Assembly (NCBI RefSeq): GCF_014205275.1
Contig: NZ_JACHND010000001.1
Location: 4,464,001 to 4,528,000 of the forward strand
From: Sphaerisporangium siamense
Lineage (GTDB): Bacteria; Actinomycetota; Actinomycetes; Streptosporangiales; Streptosporangiaceae
DNA length: 64,000 nt
Direction of reading: 5' to 3'
The notes beneath the pieces are model-generated. The model saw only the letters and a list, made by a program, of their open reading frames with translations. It did not search any database and was not told the origin of the DNA. Positions 9,014 through 17,988 of this stretch are shown piece after piece. A program made the translations under genes and the position numbers. Position 1 is the stretch's first letter, and every line of letters begins with the position of its first letter.

Positions 9014-10583
9014 GCGGCGGGTCGCCCAGGTCCACCAGCGGGAAGTCCTCGCCGGCGGACAGCAGGGCCGCCGCCGCGTACAGCGGGGGCAGCGTGTCGC
9101 CGGGGTCGGCCTGGCCGCGGTGGATCCGCCCCTGCTCCAGGTGGCGGCGGGCCTCGGCGAGGGCCGCCGAGGGGCCGGCCTCGGCGCCGGTGGCCAGGGT
9201 GGCGTAGAACCGTTTGGCCAGCGCGGTGGCGTAGAAGTCGGTGACCGGCGCCCGCACGGCGAGCACCCGGCCGCCGCCGTGCCGGGCCAGCGCGGCGGCC
9301 AGGGTGGCGCCGTCCTCTCCGGCGGACAGCACGACGAACGGCGGGCGGCCGTCCCCGTCGCGCAGGACCGCGGCGAGCTCGCCCGCGGGCACCGCGACCG
9401 GGTCGCCGTCCTCGTCCTCCAGCTCGACCGAGGACGGCGACCCGGGGGCGGACAGGTGGACGACGTGGTACCCGCCGGCGCGCAGCGCCCCGGTGATCCG
9501 GCCGGGCGCGGCGACCTCCAGGACGCGCGCCTCGCCGGCCCCGGAGGCGCTCAGGTCCGCGACGGCGTCCAGGACCACTCGCGTGTCCCGTGCACGATTC
9601 TCGCCCGCCGCCACCACTAGGATCTTCAGCGGTCCGGGCAGAGGCGGGGGCGGCGCCGTCCGCCGCCCGGTGCCGGGGGCGCGCCGCCGCACGTGGACGC
9701 CGGGAAGGGTGGCGAGCACGGCCCCGTCCGGCAGCCGCAGCGCCTCGTACGGCGGCCACGCCGCCGCGTCCCCGTGCTCGACCACGACGTCGACGACCGT
9801 GCCGAAGCGCGAGTCGTGCAGCAGCCTGGTCAGGTGTCGGGCCGTGTCCTCGGTCAGCAGGGCCTGGCGGAGCCGGTGCCCCGCCTCGATGAGCCGCTCC
9901 TCGGCGGCGTGCGGGGGAGCCGCCAGGGCGCGGCTCAGGACGCCGGGCTCGAAGGGCAGGGGCGCGTCGTGCCGTCCCAGGAGCGACCCGGCCAGCGTCA
10001 CCTCGCAGGCCAGCCGGTCGCCGTCCGCCGTGACGGCGAGCACCAGGTCGTGGCCCAGCGGCGACCGGGAGCGCGCCGGCGGGGACCCGGCGGCCAGGGC
10101 GCGCAGCAGACCGTCCGTTCCCCGGGCGCTGAGGCCGGTCACCTGGTGGGGCGGCGCGGCGCCGAGGAATTCCGGGATCTCGGCGGCGGAGTGCCCAGGA
10201 AGCAGCACGGGCAGGTATTTCCCCGCCGCGGCGCCGGGGTCCAGGCGGAACGCGTCGCGGATGTGCCGTGCGTCCTCCTCGGCTCCGCCGGATTCATCCG
10301 CTTCATCGGTTCCGTTGATTCGGTGTACTTCGTCAACTTCGACGAGTCCGTCCGCCCGTTCTTTATATGTCTTCGAGGCGATGACGAGCACGAAATCCGA
10401 TTCGCCGATCCGTGCCTCCGCCCACGCGCGCCGGTCCCGGGCGTGCTCGGCCGGGGGCAGGCCCAGGCGGGCGTCCACGCCGTGTGTGCGCAGGAAGACC
10501 CACAGCTCGCGCACGGTGTCCAGATGCGCGGCGGAATCGTGCGCGTATGAAATGAACACCCGCGGAGCGGTGCTTTGGGCCAT
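9003..10583 (-). CDS. SEFIR domain fused to a degenerate CHAT protease-like domain
   Basis: A 526-residue cytosolic protein. Residues about 8-165 are a SEFIR/TIR-like domain (RVFISYAHDS at the start, then ARIGESDFVLVIASKTYKER), the module used for signalling or NAD turnover in defence proteins. The C-terminal part follows the CHAT caspase-like layout: HVVHLSAPG near 375, ELEDEDGDPV, FVVLSAGEDG near 417, then AVRAPVTDFYATALAKRFY and a final helical ARRHLEQG. In active CHAT domains the His sits in an HG dyad and the Cys in an NAC-type strand. Here those places read APG and SAGE, so both catalytic residues seem lost. Start: GGGGAGG is better spaced for the second ATG (10583) than the first (10586). 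The gene is convergent with hrpA. A defence role is inferred, not shown. Confidence 0.72.
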   Translation of the reverse strand: MAQSTAPRVFISYAHDSAAHLDTVRELWVFLRTHGVDARLGLPPAEHARDRRAWAEARIGESDFVLVIASKTYKERADGLVEVDEVHRINGTDEADESGGAEEDARHIRDAFRLDPGAAAGKYLPVLLPGHSAAEIPEFLGAAPPHQVTGLSARGTDGLLRALAAGSPPARSRSPLGHDLVLAVTADGDRLACEVTLAGSLLGRHDAPLPFEPGVLSRALAAPPHAAEERLIEAGHRLRQALLTEDTARHLTRLLHDSRFGTVVDVVVEHGDAAAWPPYEALRLPDGAVLATLPGVHVRRRAPGTGRRTAPPPPLPGPLKILVVAAGENRARDTRVVLDAVADLSASGAGEARVLEVAAPGRITGALRAGGYHVVHLSAPGSPSSVELEDEDGDPVAVPAGELAAVLRDGDGRPPFVVLSAGEDGATLAAALARHGGGRVLAVRAPVTDFYATALAKRFYATLATGAEAGPSAALAEARRHLEQGRIHRGQADPGDTLPPLYAAAALLSAGEDFPLVDLGDPPLRP

Positions 10584-10807
10584 CATCGCCTCCCCTGTCC
10601 GCCGAGTATCCTAATCCGCCGCAAGACAGGCGCCGGCCGTCTTTTCAATGCCGAAGCCGGCAGCGACGTATACGGATTGCGGTTAATCATTCATGCTGTT
10701 TCCGTATTCAGCGTGCATGTGCCCATAAATCGCCAAGGGTGGTACGGGGGCCGGGCGCGGCGAGACGGGAGGTAGGGTTCGTCACGCGCGAACGAGAGGG
10801 GTGCGGG

Positions 10808-11467
10808 GTGGCACTGGCGGTGGTGTTCGACGTCGGCGAGACGCTCGTCGACGAGACACGGATCTGGTCGCGGTGGGCGGACCGCCTGGGGGTGCCGCGC
10901 TTCGTCCTCATGGGCGTGCTCGGCGGCATGGCGGCGCTCGACCGCTCGCACCGGGAGGCCTTCCACATCGTGCGGCCCGGCATCGACCTGAGCGCCGAGA
11001 TCGCGGCCTGGCGGCGTGACGACCCCGATGGCCTGCGCGAGAACTTCGACGCCGACGACCTGTACCCCGACGTGCGGCCCGGCCTGACGGCGCTGCGCGA
11101 GGCGGGCCACCAGGTGATCGTGGCGGGCAACCAGCCGCCGCAGGCCTACGACGCGCTGGTGGCGATGGAGCTGCCCGTGGACGGCGTGCACACCTCGGCC
11201 GGCTGGGGGGTCAGCAAGCCCGACCCGGCGTTCTTCGCCAAGGTCGCCGCGGTCGCCGGCCGCGACCCGGGCGACATCCTGTACGTGGGGGACCGGCTGG
11301 ACAACGACGTGCTCCCGGCCGCGGCCGCGGGCATGCGCACGGCGCTGCTGCGCCGTGGTCCGTGGGGGTACCTGCACGCCGAGCGCCCCGAGGCCCGCCG
11401 CGCGGACGTCATCGTCGACGGCATCCCCGAGCTGGCCGCGCTCCTCGCCGAGGGCCGCCTGCGCTGA
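10808..11467 (+). CDS. HAD-family hydrolase
   Basis: A 219-residue phosphatase-like protein of the haloacid dehalogenase superfamily. Motif I is FDVGETLVDE (nucleophile Asp near residue 7, followed by the G-E-T variant), and motif IV is YVGDRLDNDVLPA, the usual acidic Mg site. A helical cap lies between residues about 15 and 85. The substrate is unknown. The GTG at 10808 follows GAGAGGGGTGC and begins directly at the conserved strand. A longer in-frame start at 10739 would add an unconserved Arg/Gly-rich tail. Confidence 0.82.
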   Translation: MALAVVFDVGETLVDETRIWSRWADRLGVPRFVLMGVLGGMAALDRSHREAFHIVRPGIDLSAEIAAWRRDDPDGLRENFDADDLYPDVRPGLTALREAGHQVIVAGNQPPQAYDALVAMELPVDGVHTSAGWGVSKPDPAFFAKVAAVAGRDPGDILYVGDRLDNDVLPAAAAGMRTALLRRGPWGYLHAERPEARRADVIVDGIPELAALLAEGRLR

Positions 11468-11475
11468 GGCGGCCG

Positions 11476-11513
11476 CCCGGCGAGGCCGGCACCGTGCCAC
11501 CGTCCTCGCCGGG
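11476..11513. terminator. Bidirectional hairpin between convergent HAD and sensor kinase genes
   Basis: CCCGGCGAG (11476-11484) pairs perfectly with CTCGCCGGG (11505-11513), placed between two stop codons of convergent genes. Confidence 0.65.
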
Positions 11514-11521
11514 CTCGCCCG

Positions 11522-13552
11522 TCACCGGGCGGGTTCCGGCCGCGGGCCCAGCGGGTCGCCCGTCAGGTCCACGGGCGTGTCCCGGCCGGCCGGGATGACC
11601 AGCGTGTGCGGCAGGAGCACGACGGCCGTGGTGCCGCCGTAGGGGGAGCGGCGCAGGGCCACCTTGATGTCGTGCCGGGCGGCCAGGCGGCTGACCACGA
11701 ACAGGCCGAGCCGGTCGCTGTCGGCGAGGTCGAACTCCGGCGGGTCCGTGAGGCGGCGGTTGATCTCGTCGCGGTCCTCGGGTGCCATCCCGAGGCCGCG
11801 GTCCTCGATCTCGACGGCGAACCCGTGGCCGACCTGGTCGCCCCTGATGTGCACCCGGGTGCTGGGCGGCGAGAAGACCGTGGCGTTCTCCACCAGCTCG
11901 GCGAGCAGGTGGATCACGTCGGCCACGGCCGTGCCGGCCAGCGACGTGTCCGGCATGGGCAGGACGGTGACGCGCGTGTAGTCCTCCACCTCGGCCACCG
12001 ACCCGCGCACCACGTCGTGCACCGGAACCGGCTTGCGCCAGGCGCGCCCGGCCGGCGCCCCGGACAGGATGATCAGTCCCTCGGCCTGGCGGCGCATGCG
12101 CGTGGTGAGGTGGTCCAGCCGGAACAGGTCGGCTAAGGCGTCGGGCGCGCTGGTCTTGCGCTGCATCGTGTCCAGCTGGCTGAGCTGACGGTGCAGCAGC
12201 GACTGGTTGCGCCGCGCCAGGTTGCGGAACACCAGGCTGACGCCCTTGCGCAGGCCGGCCTGCCCGACCGCCGCCTCGACGGCCGTGCGCCGCACCGTCG
12301 AGAACGCCTGGGCGACGTCGCGCACCTCCAGCGTGGTGCCGGTGACGGGGATGGGCGGCGCGTCGACGTCCACGTCGACCGGCTCGCCGTCGCGCAGCTT
12401 GGCGACGACGGCGGGAAGCCGGACGTCGGCCAGGTCCAGGGCCGCGGAGCGCAGGCCGGCGAGCTCGTGGGACAGCCCGCGCCCGAGCCGGGCCGACAGC
12501 ACGACGGCGAGCAGGATGGCCAGCAGTCCGGCGCCGCCGGCGATGACGATCCGGGCGACGATGCCCGCGGCGAGGCCGTCGGCGCGCCCGGTGAGCAGCG
12601 TCGTGCGCTCGGCGTCGAGCCGGTCCATGCGCGCGCCGAGCCCGCCGGCCAGCCCCTGCCAGGCCGAGGCCCGCGCGAGCGCGCCGCGCCGGGCGCCGAC
12701 CTCGTTCTCGATGGCGATGAGCCGCTTGTAGTCGGCCGAGGCGAGCAGCGTGTCGTAGGGGGCGCGCAGCTCGGGGTCCAGCGCCTGCGCGCCCCGGTCC
12801 AGCAGCAGCGTGCGCCCGGCGACGACCTGGGCGAACACGTGCTGCTCGTCGAGGCCGAGCGTGCCGCGCAGCAGCGCGCCCGACAGCAGGGCGTCCTCCT
12901 GGGCGAGCATCTCGCGCGACCTGGCGATGGTCTGCAGGCCGGTGGACTGCCGGTACAGGGCCGGGTCGGGCACGGTGACGAGCCGGTCGGCCATCTGGTA
13001 GAGCGCGTCCTGGATCTCGGTGTACCGCTGCACGGCCGTCAGGCGGTCCACGGCCCGCGAGTCGACCTCCTCCCGGATGCCGCCGAGCCGCTCCAGTTGC
13101 CGTTCCAGGTCGTCGAGGCCCTGCGCCACGTCGGCCCCGATCGCCGTCCGCGCCTCCTCGGAGGCCGTGCGCTCGTGGAGCCGCTCCACCGCGGCGTCGG
13201 TCTCCTGCCGGGCGGTCGCGAGGCCGCCCGCGTCGGGCGTGGTCCCGCTCAGCACCAGGGCGGACAGGTGGCGTTCGCGCCGCACGTGGTCGGCGACGGC
13301 CGAGGCCGGGGTCGCGACCTGCTCGAACTGCGTGACGGCCGTGCGCAGCGCGAACAGGTCGCCGACCAGGTGCCCGGTGAAGAAGCTCCACAGCAGGATG
13401 AGCGCCACGATCGGCAGGCTCAGCAGCGAGTAGAGCTTGAAGCGCAGCGTGCGCTCGCGCCGGGACGGCCCACCGGCGCCGGTCGCGGCGCGGATGAGCG
13501 CGCGCGGCGGCCCGCCGAGCCGGTCGACGATCGCCGTGAGGCTGACGCCCAC
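11522..13552 (-). CDS. NIT-domain sensor kinase-like protein (conservon CvnA type)
   Basis: A 676-residue membrane protein. TM1 lies near residues 42-60 (LYSLLSLPIVALILLWSFF). A long helical extracytoplasmic NIT (nitrate/nitrite-sensing) domain spans about 60-320, and TM2 near 335-355 is followed by a HAMP-like linker. A dimerisation helix with LDHLTTRMRR precedes a GHKL ATPase (N-box LVENATVFSPP, G1 EDRGLGM). Related streptomycete proteins head conservons with Roadblock, DUF742 and Ras-like GTPase partners; none is present here. The GTG at 13552 follows GGAGGTAATAC. It sits 32 bp behind the ECF transporter T gene on the same strand, so it is probably co-transcribed. Confidence 0.82.
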   Translation of the reverse strand: MGVSLTAIVDRLGGPPRALIRAATGAGGPSRRERTLRFKLYSLLSLPIVALILLWSFFTGHLVGDLFALRTAVTQFEQVATPASAVADHVRRERHLSALVLSGTTPDAGGLATARQETDAAVERLHERTASEEARTAIGADVAQGLDDLERQLERLGGIREEVDSRAVDRLTAVQRYTEIQDALYQMADRLVTVPDPALYRQSTGLQTIARSREMLAQEDALLSGALLRGTLGLDEQHVFAQVVAGRTLLLDRGAQALDPELRAPYDTLLASADYKRLIAIENEVGARRGALARASAWQGLAGGLGARMDRLDAERTTLLTGRADGLAAGIVARIVIAGGAGLLAILLAVVLSARLGRGLSHELAGLRSAALDLADVRLPAVVAKLRDGEPVDVDVDAPPIPVTGTTLEVRDVAQAFSTVRRTAVEAAVGQAGLRKGVSLVFRNLARRNQSLLHRQLSQLDTMQRKTSAPDALADLFRLDHLTTRMRRQAEGLIILSGAPAGRAWRKPVPVHDVVRGSVAEVEDYTRVTVLPMPDTSLAGTAVADVIHLLAELVENATVFSPPSTRVHIRGDQVGHGFAVEIEDRGLGMAPEDRDEINRRLTDPPEFDLADSDRLGLFVVSRLAARHDIKVALRRSPYGGTTAVVLLPHTLVIPAGRDTPVDLTGDPLGPRPEPAR

Positions 13553-13584
13553 GTATTACCTCCAGTCGAAGTGGTGGATCACCG

Positions 13585-14400
13585 TCACGGCACCCATACC
13601 GTCCCGGTCAGCCCGAGGAGCTTGGCGGCCGTGGCCACGGCCGCCATCGCGGCGAAGCCGCCGAGCACGAGCAGGTCCGTCCGGTCGAAGGACAGCTCGC
13701 GCGTCCACGTGCGGTGCCTGCCGCCGAAGCCGCGCAGGTCCATGGCGTTGACGGTGTCCTCGGCGTCGATCAGGGCGTTCACCGTCACCGGCACCACCAC
13801 GGGCTTCAGCGTGAGCAGCCGCCTGACCGGGTTGCGGCTGCGACTGTGCTCGTACCCGCGCAGCCGCTGGGCGTCCACGGTCTCGTTCAGGTTCGCCCAG
13901 GTGGAGGGCAGGAAGCGGAAGGTGAGGTCCACCCCGTACGCCAGGCGCTGGGACAGGCCGAGACGTGCGAACGCCACGCCGAGATCGCTCGGGGCGATGG
14001 TGAACGCCACGGGGAACCCGACCAGCGCCAGCGAGACGTAGCGCACCAGCAGCGTGGCGGCGTACGACAGCGTGGTCCAGCTCACCTCGGCGCCGGTGCC
14101 CGGGATCGTGAACAGGACTTCCGCGCCGGCGCGCGTGTCGGCCGCGGTGAACACGCTGTTGACGGCGACGAGCAGCGTGGTGAACGCCAGCATGAACACC
14201 CAGTTGGCCCGCACGCCGCGCCACGGGATGCCCGCGGCGCGGTAGTACAGCAGGGCGACCACCGTGCAGGCGAGGACCGCGCGCAGGTCGTCGATCCCCG
14301 CCACGGCCACCAGGTGGAGCACGGGCACCAGCAGCAGCACCCGCGGGTCGCGGCGGCCGAGGAAGGAGCCCGCGCCCAGGTGGCGCGGCGTGACGTCCAT
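13585..14400 (-). CDS. ECF transporter T component (EcfT)
   Basis: A 271-residue transmembrane coupling subunit with several hydrophobic helices in its first 190 residues. The two cytosolic coupling-helix motifs typical of EcfT appear as AQRLRGYE and AMDLRGFG (A-x-R-x-x-G class), which dock into the ATPases. It lies 4 bp downstream of the S component, in the order ATPase-S-T, so the three form one importer of a vitamin-like micronutrient. Confidence 0.85.
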   Translation of the reverse strand: MDVTPRHLGAGSFLGRRDPRVLLLVPVLHLVAVAGIDDLRAVLACTVVALLYYRAAGIPWRGVRANWVFMLAFTTLLVAVNSVFTAADTRAGAEVLFTIPGTGAEVSWTTLSYAATLLVRYVSLALVGFPVAFTIAPSDLGVAFARLGLSQRLAYGVDLTFRFLPSTWANLNETVDAQRLRGYEHSRSRNPVRRLLTLKPVVVPVTVNALIDAEDTVNAMDLRGFGGRHRTWTRELSFDRTDLLVLGGFAAMAAVATAAKLLGLTGTVWVP

Positions 14401-14404
14401 CAGA

Positions 14405-14968
14405 TCACCGGCCGGCGCGCTGGGACAGCGGCTCCCAGATCGCGTCGATCACCGGGGTGAGGACGACGACGGCGATGGCGTTGGCCAGCAGCACGGGCAC
14501 GTAGTTGAGGGTCAGGAAGGTGCTGACGTCACTGCCCTGCAGCCATATGTCGGTGGCGGCGAACAGCAGCCCGGCGACGGTCGCGACCAGGGCGCCGACG
14601 GCGGTGACGACCAGGCGCAGCGCCTCGCCGGCGATCGGCGGCAGCATCGCGAAGATCAGCCCGGCGAGGCCGCCCACCAGCCCGTTGGCGACGCTCCAGT
14701 TCCAGTACATGAGCCCGGCCCCCTGGACGAGGTCGATGATGAGGTTGCCGACGAGGCCGGCGAAGAAACCGGCGACGACGCCGAAGCGCTTGCCGAAGAA
14801 GGGGACCAGCGCGAACGCGGGACGGACGGCGACGTTCTGGGTGCCGGGGATGAGGAAGCTGAACAGGCCGAGCGCGGCGTAGAGCGCCGCGCCGACCGCG
14901 CCGTAGACGACGGTCCGGGATGAGACATCCAGTAACGGCCCTCGCCGGGCCGCCGCGTCTGCGCTCAT
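14405..14968 (-). CDS. ECF transporter S component, UPF0397-like
   Basis: A 187-residue integral membrane substrate-binding subunit with about five to six helices. The stretch PAFALVPFFGKRFGVVAGFF followed by NLIIDLVQG and YWNWSVANGLVGG resembles UPF0397-type S components, whose substrates are unknown. Its ATG at 14968 overlaps the stop of the ATPase gene by 4 bp (ATGA), showing translational coupling. The substrate cannot be assigned from this sequence. Confidence 0.75.
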   Translation of the reverse strand: MSADAAARRGPLLDVSSRTVVYGAVGAALYAALGLFSFLIPGTQNVAVRPAFALVPFFGKRFGVVAGFFAGLVGNLIIDLVQGAGLMYWNWSVANGLVGGLAGLIFAMLPPIAGEALRLVVTAVGALVATVAGLLFAATDIWLQGSDVSTFLTLNYVPVLLANAIAVVVLTPVIDAIWEPLSQRAGR

Positions 14969-16665
14969 GAGGGGGTGGGTCCTTCCTGGTGTAACGGGGT
15001 GAAGCCGGGGGGACGGGCCGAGAGCGATATGTGGCGTGCCAGATCGAAGGGGTGGGGGATCGGGGCGGCGCCGGACGCGGGGAGCCCGGGAAGGTGTTCG
15101 CGGAGCGCGCGGACCAGGCCGGTGGCGCGCAGCCCCGCCCCGGCCCAGACGTCCTCGGCGCGGGCCAGGTCGGCGGGGGAGCCGTCGGCGACCACGCGCC
15201 CGTCGTCCACGACGACGACGCGGTCGGCGTAGGTGAGGGCGAGGTCCACGTCGTGGGTGATGAAGTAGACGCTCTCCACGCCGCCGGCCGCGAGGGCGTG
15301 GCCCATGAACGCGGTGGTGGTGTGGAGGTCCTGCCCCGCGGTGGGCTCGTCCAGGATGAGCGTGCGGGGGCGCATGGCGAGGGCCAGGGCGACGGTGAGG
15401 CGGCGCTGCTGCCCGAACGACAGCGTGCGCGGCGGGCGGTCCATGATGCCGGCCTCGCCGTCGAGCAGCGTCGCCCGCAGGACCTCCGCCGCGTCCTCGG
15501 CGATCTCCTCGGGGCGCCTGCCGAGGTTGCGCGGCCCGAAGGCCAGCTCGCGGCCGACGGTGGCGCTGAACAGCGCCTGCCCGGGGTTCTGGAACACGTA
15601 GCCGAACGTGGTGGCGAGGCTGATGATCGAGCGCTCGGCCACCGGGGAGCCGTCCACCAGCACCTCGCCGCGGGAGGCGGTGGCGAGCATGACGGCGGCG
15701 CGCAGCAGGGTGGACTTGCCGGCCCCGTTCGGGCCGAGGACCGCGACCCGCTGGCGGGCGCCGAGCGCCAGGTCGACCCCGGTGAGCACGGCGCGCGGGC
15801 CGTACGCCAGCGTGACCCCGCGGTATTCGAGGCGCGGCACCGGCGTGCCGCCGCCGGGCCGGGGCGGCGGGGTGACGGAGGGCAGGTCGGCGGCGCGGGC
15901 GACCAGGGCGGGGAACGGCAGCTTGACGTGCCCGGCGGGGGCCACGCGCAGGAACCCTTCCACGGGACCGAGGTAGCGGGTGGCTCCGTCCTCCAGGTAG
16001 AGCACCTCGCCGGGGCCGAACTCCAGGATCTCCTCGACCCGGTGCTCGACGACCACGGCGGCGCCGCCCTCGTCGACGAACCTCCTGATCTCGCGCATCA
16101 GGCGCAGGCCGGCCGCGGGGTCGAGGTTGGCCAGCGGCTCGTCCACGACCACGACCTCGGGGTCCATGGCGAGCACGCCCGCGAAGGCGACCATCTGGAG
16201 CTCGCCGCCGCTCAGCTCGGAGGTGGCCCGCTCCAGCAGGTGGCCGACGCCGACGCGGCCGGCGATCGCGGCGATCCTGCGGCGGATCTCCTCGCGGGGC
16301 AGGCCCAGGTTCTCCGGGCCGAACGCGATCTCGGCGGCGACGGTGGTGCCGACGACCTGGCGGCGCGGGTCCTGGAGCATCGTGCCGACGACGGAGGACA
16401 GCTCGCGCACCGTCATGTCCGCGACGGGACGGCCGCCGACGCGCACCTCGCCGGTGACCTCGGCCCGGTAGGCGTGCGGGATCAGGCCGTTGAGCAGGCG
16501 CAGCAGCGTGCTCTTGCCGCATCCGGACGGGCCGCTGACCAGGGTGAGGTCCCCGGGGCGCACGGTCAGCGAGACCGGGCCGAGCGCGGGGCGGCCGGGG
16601 GAGCGGGGAGAGCCGGTGGACAGGTAATGGACGCGCGCGTCATGGACCTCGATGAGCGCGGTCAT
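14965..16665 (-). CDS. ECF transporter tandem ATPase (EcfA1-A2 fusion)
   Basis: A 566-residue protein with two complete ABC cassettes. Walker A sites are GPSGCGKST (about 45-53) and GPNGAGKST (about 311-319). Signatures are LSGGE and LSFGQ; Walker B regions are VVVVDEPLANLD and LILDEPTAGQD. Fused ECF ATPases of this type accompany YkoE/UPF0397-type S components. The ATG at 16665 is preferred over one at 16692 because GGAAGG lies 9 nt upstream. It is the first gene of the operon. No riboswitch was recognised in its roughly 220-bp upstream region. Confidence 0.88.
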   Translation of the reverse strand: MTALIEVHDARVHYLSTGSPRSPGRPALGPVSLTVRPGDLTLVSGPSGCGKSTLLRLLNGLIPHAYRAEVTGEVRVGGRPVADMTVRELSSVVGTMLQDPRRQVVGTTVAAEIAFGPENLGLPREEIRRRIAAIAGRVGVGHLLERATSELSGGELQMVAFAGVLAMDPEVVVVDEPLANLDPAAGLRLMREIRRFVDEGGAAVVVEHRVEEILEFGPGEVLYLEDGATRYLGPVEGFLRVAPAGHVKLPFPALVARAADLPSVTPPPRPGGGTPVPRLEYRGVTLAYGPRAVLTGVDLALGARQRVAVLGPNGAGKSTLLRAAVMLATASRGEVLVDGSPVAERSIISLATTFGYVFQNPGQALFSATVGRELAFGPRNLGRRPEEIAEDAAEVLRATLLDGEAGIMDRPPRTLSFGQQRRLTVALALAMRPRTLILDEPTAGQDLHTTTAFMGHALAAGGVESVYFITHDVDLALTYADRVVVVDDGRVVADGSPADLARAEDVWAGAGLRATGLVRALREHLPGLPASGAAPIPHPFDLARHISLSARPPGFTPLHQEGPTPS

Positions 16666-16887
16666 GACGGATCGCCTTCCGATCTGCTCCACTGCGGTGG
16701 TCGGCGCCCGGGCCGAAACACAATGTCCACAGAGATTAAAGGGGAAGGCGTGTTGTCAGCGCAATTGCTGTGAAACGAGCCCATTGGGGGAGCTGACCGA
16801 ATTGTGCGCTTTCGGCTACCTCAATTACGGACGGGTGAATTGAAGGCAGGCGCCGGGTTGCGGCAAGGTGATCACATGCCGCCGGGG

Positions 16888-17793
16888 TCAGGTACGGCTG
16901 GGAGTGCGCGGGCGGTCCGCGGCGGGCAGGCAGAGGCCGCCGGCGCGCCGGGCCTCCGCCAGGGTCGTGCGGAAGAGGCGCTCGACGTCGCGGGCCTGCG
17001 CGGTGAGACGGCCGGTGTGGGGGACGGCCAGGTGGTCCTCCTCGGTCTCGGCCAGCAGGCGCTCGTAGTCGGAGGTGCGCTCCCGCAGCACCCCGAGCTG
17101 CCGGTGCGCGTGGAACACCGCGTCCGCCCTGCGCACCCCGGCCGCGTACTCCTCCAGGGCGGCCACCCGCGCCCCGAGCGAGCGGTGCGCCCGCTCCAGC
17201 GCCTCGGCGTAGGGGCCGAAGACGGCGGCGACGTCCTCGGGCACGTCCCGGGGCACGATCCGGTGGTGCTCCGCCCGGGTGCGGGTGAGGTCGGCCAGCC
17301 GTACGGCGAGCCGCCAGATTTCGGCCGGGAGCGTCACGGCGTTGTCGATGGCGTCGAGCATCCCGGCGCGGTGCACCCGCGACAGCATCACTTCCTCGGC
17401 CGCCCGCTGCGCCCGGGCCAGCAGCTCCCGGGACTCCGCGTCCAGGTCACCGGGCAGGACGAACCGGTCGGCGTGCGCCGCGGCCACGCGCAGCCGCCGC
17501 CGCGCCTCGCGGCGCGCGGGGTCGCCCGCCAGCGCGTGGACCCCGGACAGCCCCGCGACGACGGCGCCGAGCGCGGCCATGCCCCACGGCCCGGCCAGCG
17601 CGAGGGTCGCCAGGAGGAACAGGGCCACGACCACGATCGCCGCGGGGTGGGGACCCGCGCGCGGGGGGACGGCGCCGCCGCGCACGGCGATGAGCGCGGC
17701 GGGGGCGGAACGCAGCGTCCCGGCGACCCCCGGCGGCAGCGCCGGGTCGAGGACGAGCCGGGGGAACTCGCGCGACGGCGTGCGTGCGTCCAC
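16888..17793 (-). CDS. Membrane-anchored coiled-coil protein, function unknown
   Basis: A 301-residue protein. A Pro-rich N-terminus is followed by one hydrophobic hairpin (about residues 50-90: AAIVVVALFLLATLALAGPW, then AALGAVVAGLSGVHALAG). The long Glu/Arg/Ala-rich remainder looks largely alpha-helical and coiled-coil. No enzyme motif is visible. The GTG at 17793 has a perfect GGAGG four bases ahead; a longer in-frame start at 17868 has no such site. It lies about 220 bp upstream of, and on the same strand as, the ECF operon, with no evidence of a functional link. Confidence 0.6.
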   Translation of the reverse strand: MDARTPSREFPRLVLDPALPPGVAGTLRSAPAALIAVRGGAVPPRAGPHPAAIVVVALFLLATLALAGPWGMAALGAVVAGLSGVHALAGDPARREARRRLRVAAAHADRFVLPGDLDAESRELLARAQRAAEEVMLSRVHRAGMLDAIDNAVTLPAEIWRLAVRLADLTRTRAEHHRIVPRDVPEDVAAVFGPYAEALERAHRSLGARVAALEEYAAGVRRADAVFHAHRQLGVLRERTSDYERLLAETEEDHLAVPHTGRLTAQARDVERLFRTTLAEARRAGGLCLPAADRPRTPSRT

Positions 17794-17988
17794 ATGACCT
17801 CCTGGGGAAGGCGGTTGGCGGCGAGCCCGCGCACCACGCCGGGGCGAGGACCACCAGGGCTCACCCATTTACACCACATGCCGGTTTTCGCCGGGATGGC
17901 AGCCGCCACGTGATGGACATGTCTTTTGACACTGTGCCGCGTGCGGTGTTCTCCGCGTGGACATAGGCCCCATATAGGCTGGCGCGTG

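Noticed and set aside
16666-16887. Riboswitch upstream of the ECF transporter operon
   Set aside because: I looked for TPP and cobalamin core motifs on the minus strand and found none. A covariance-model search would be needed to exclude others.
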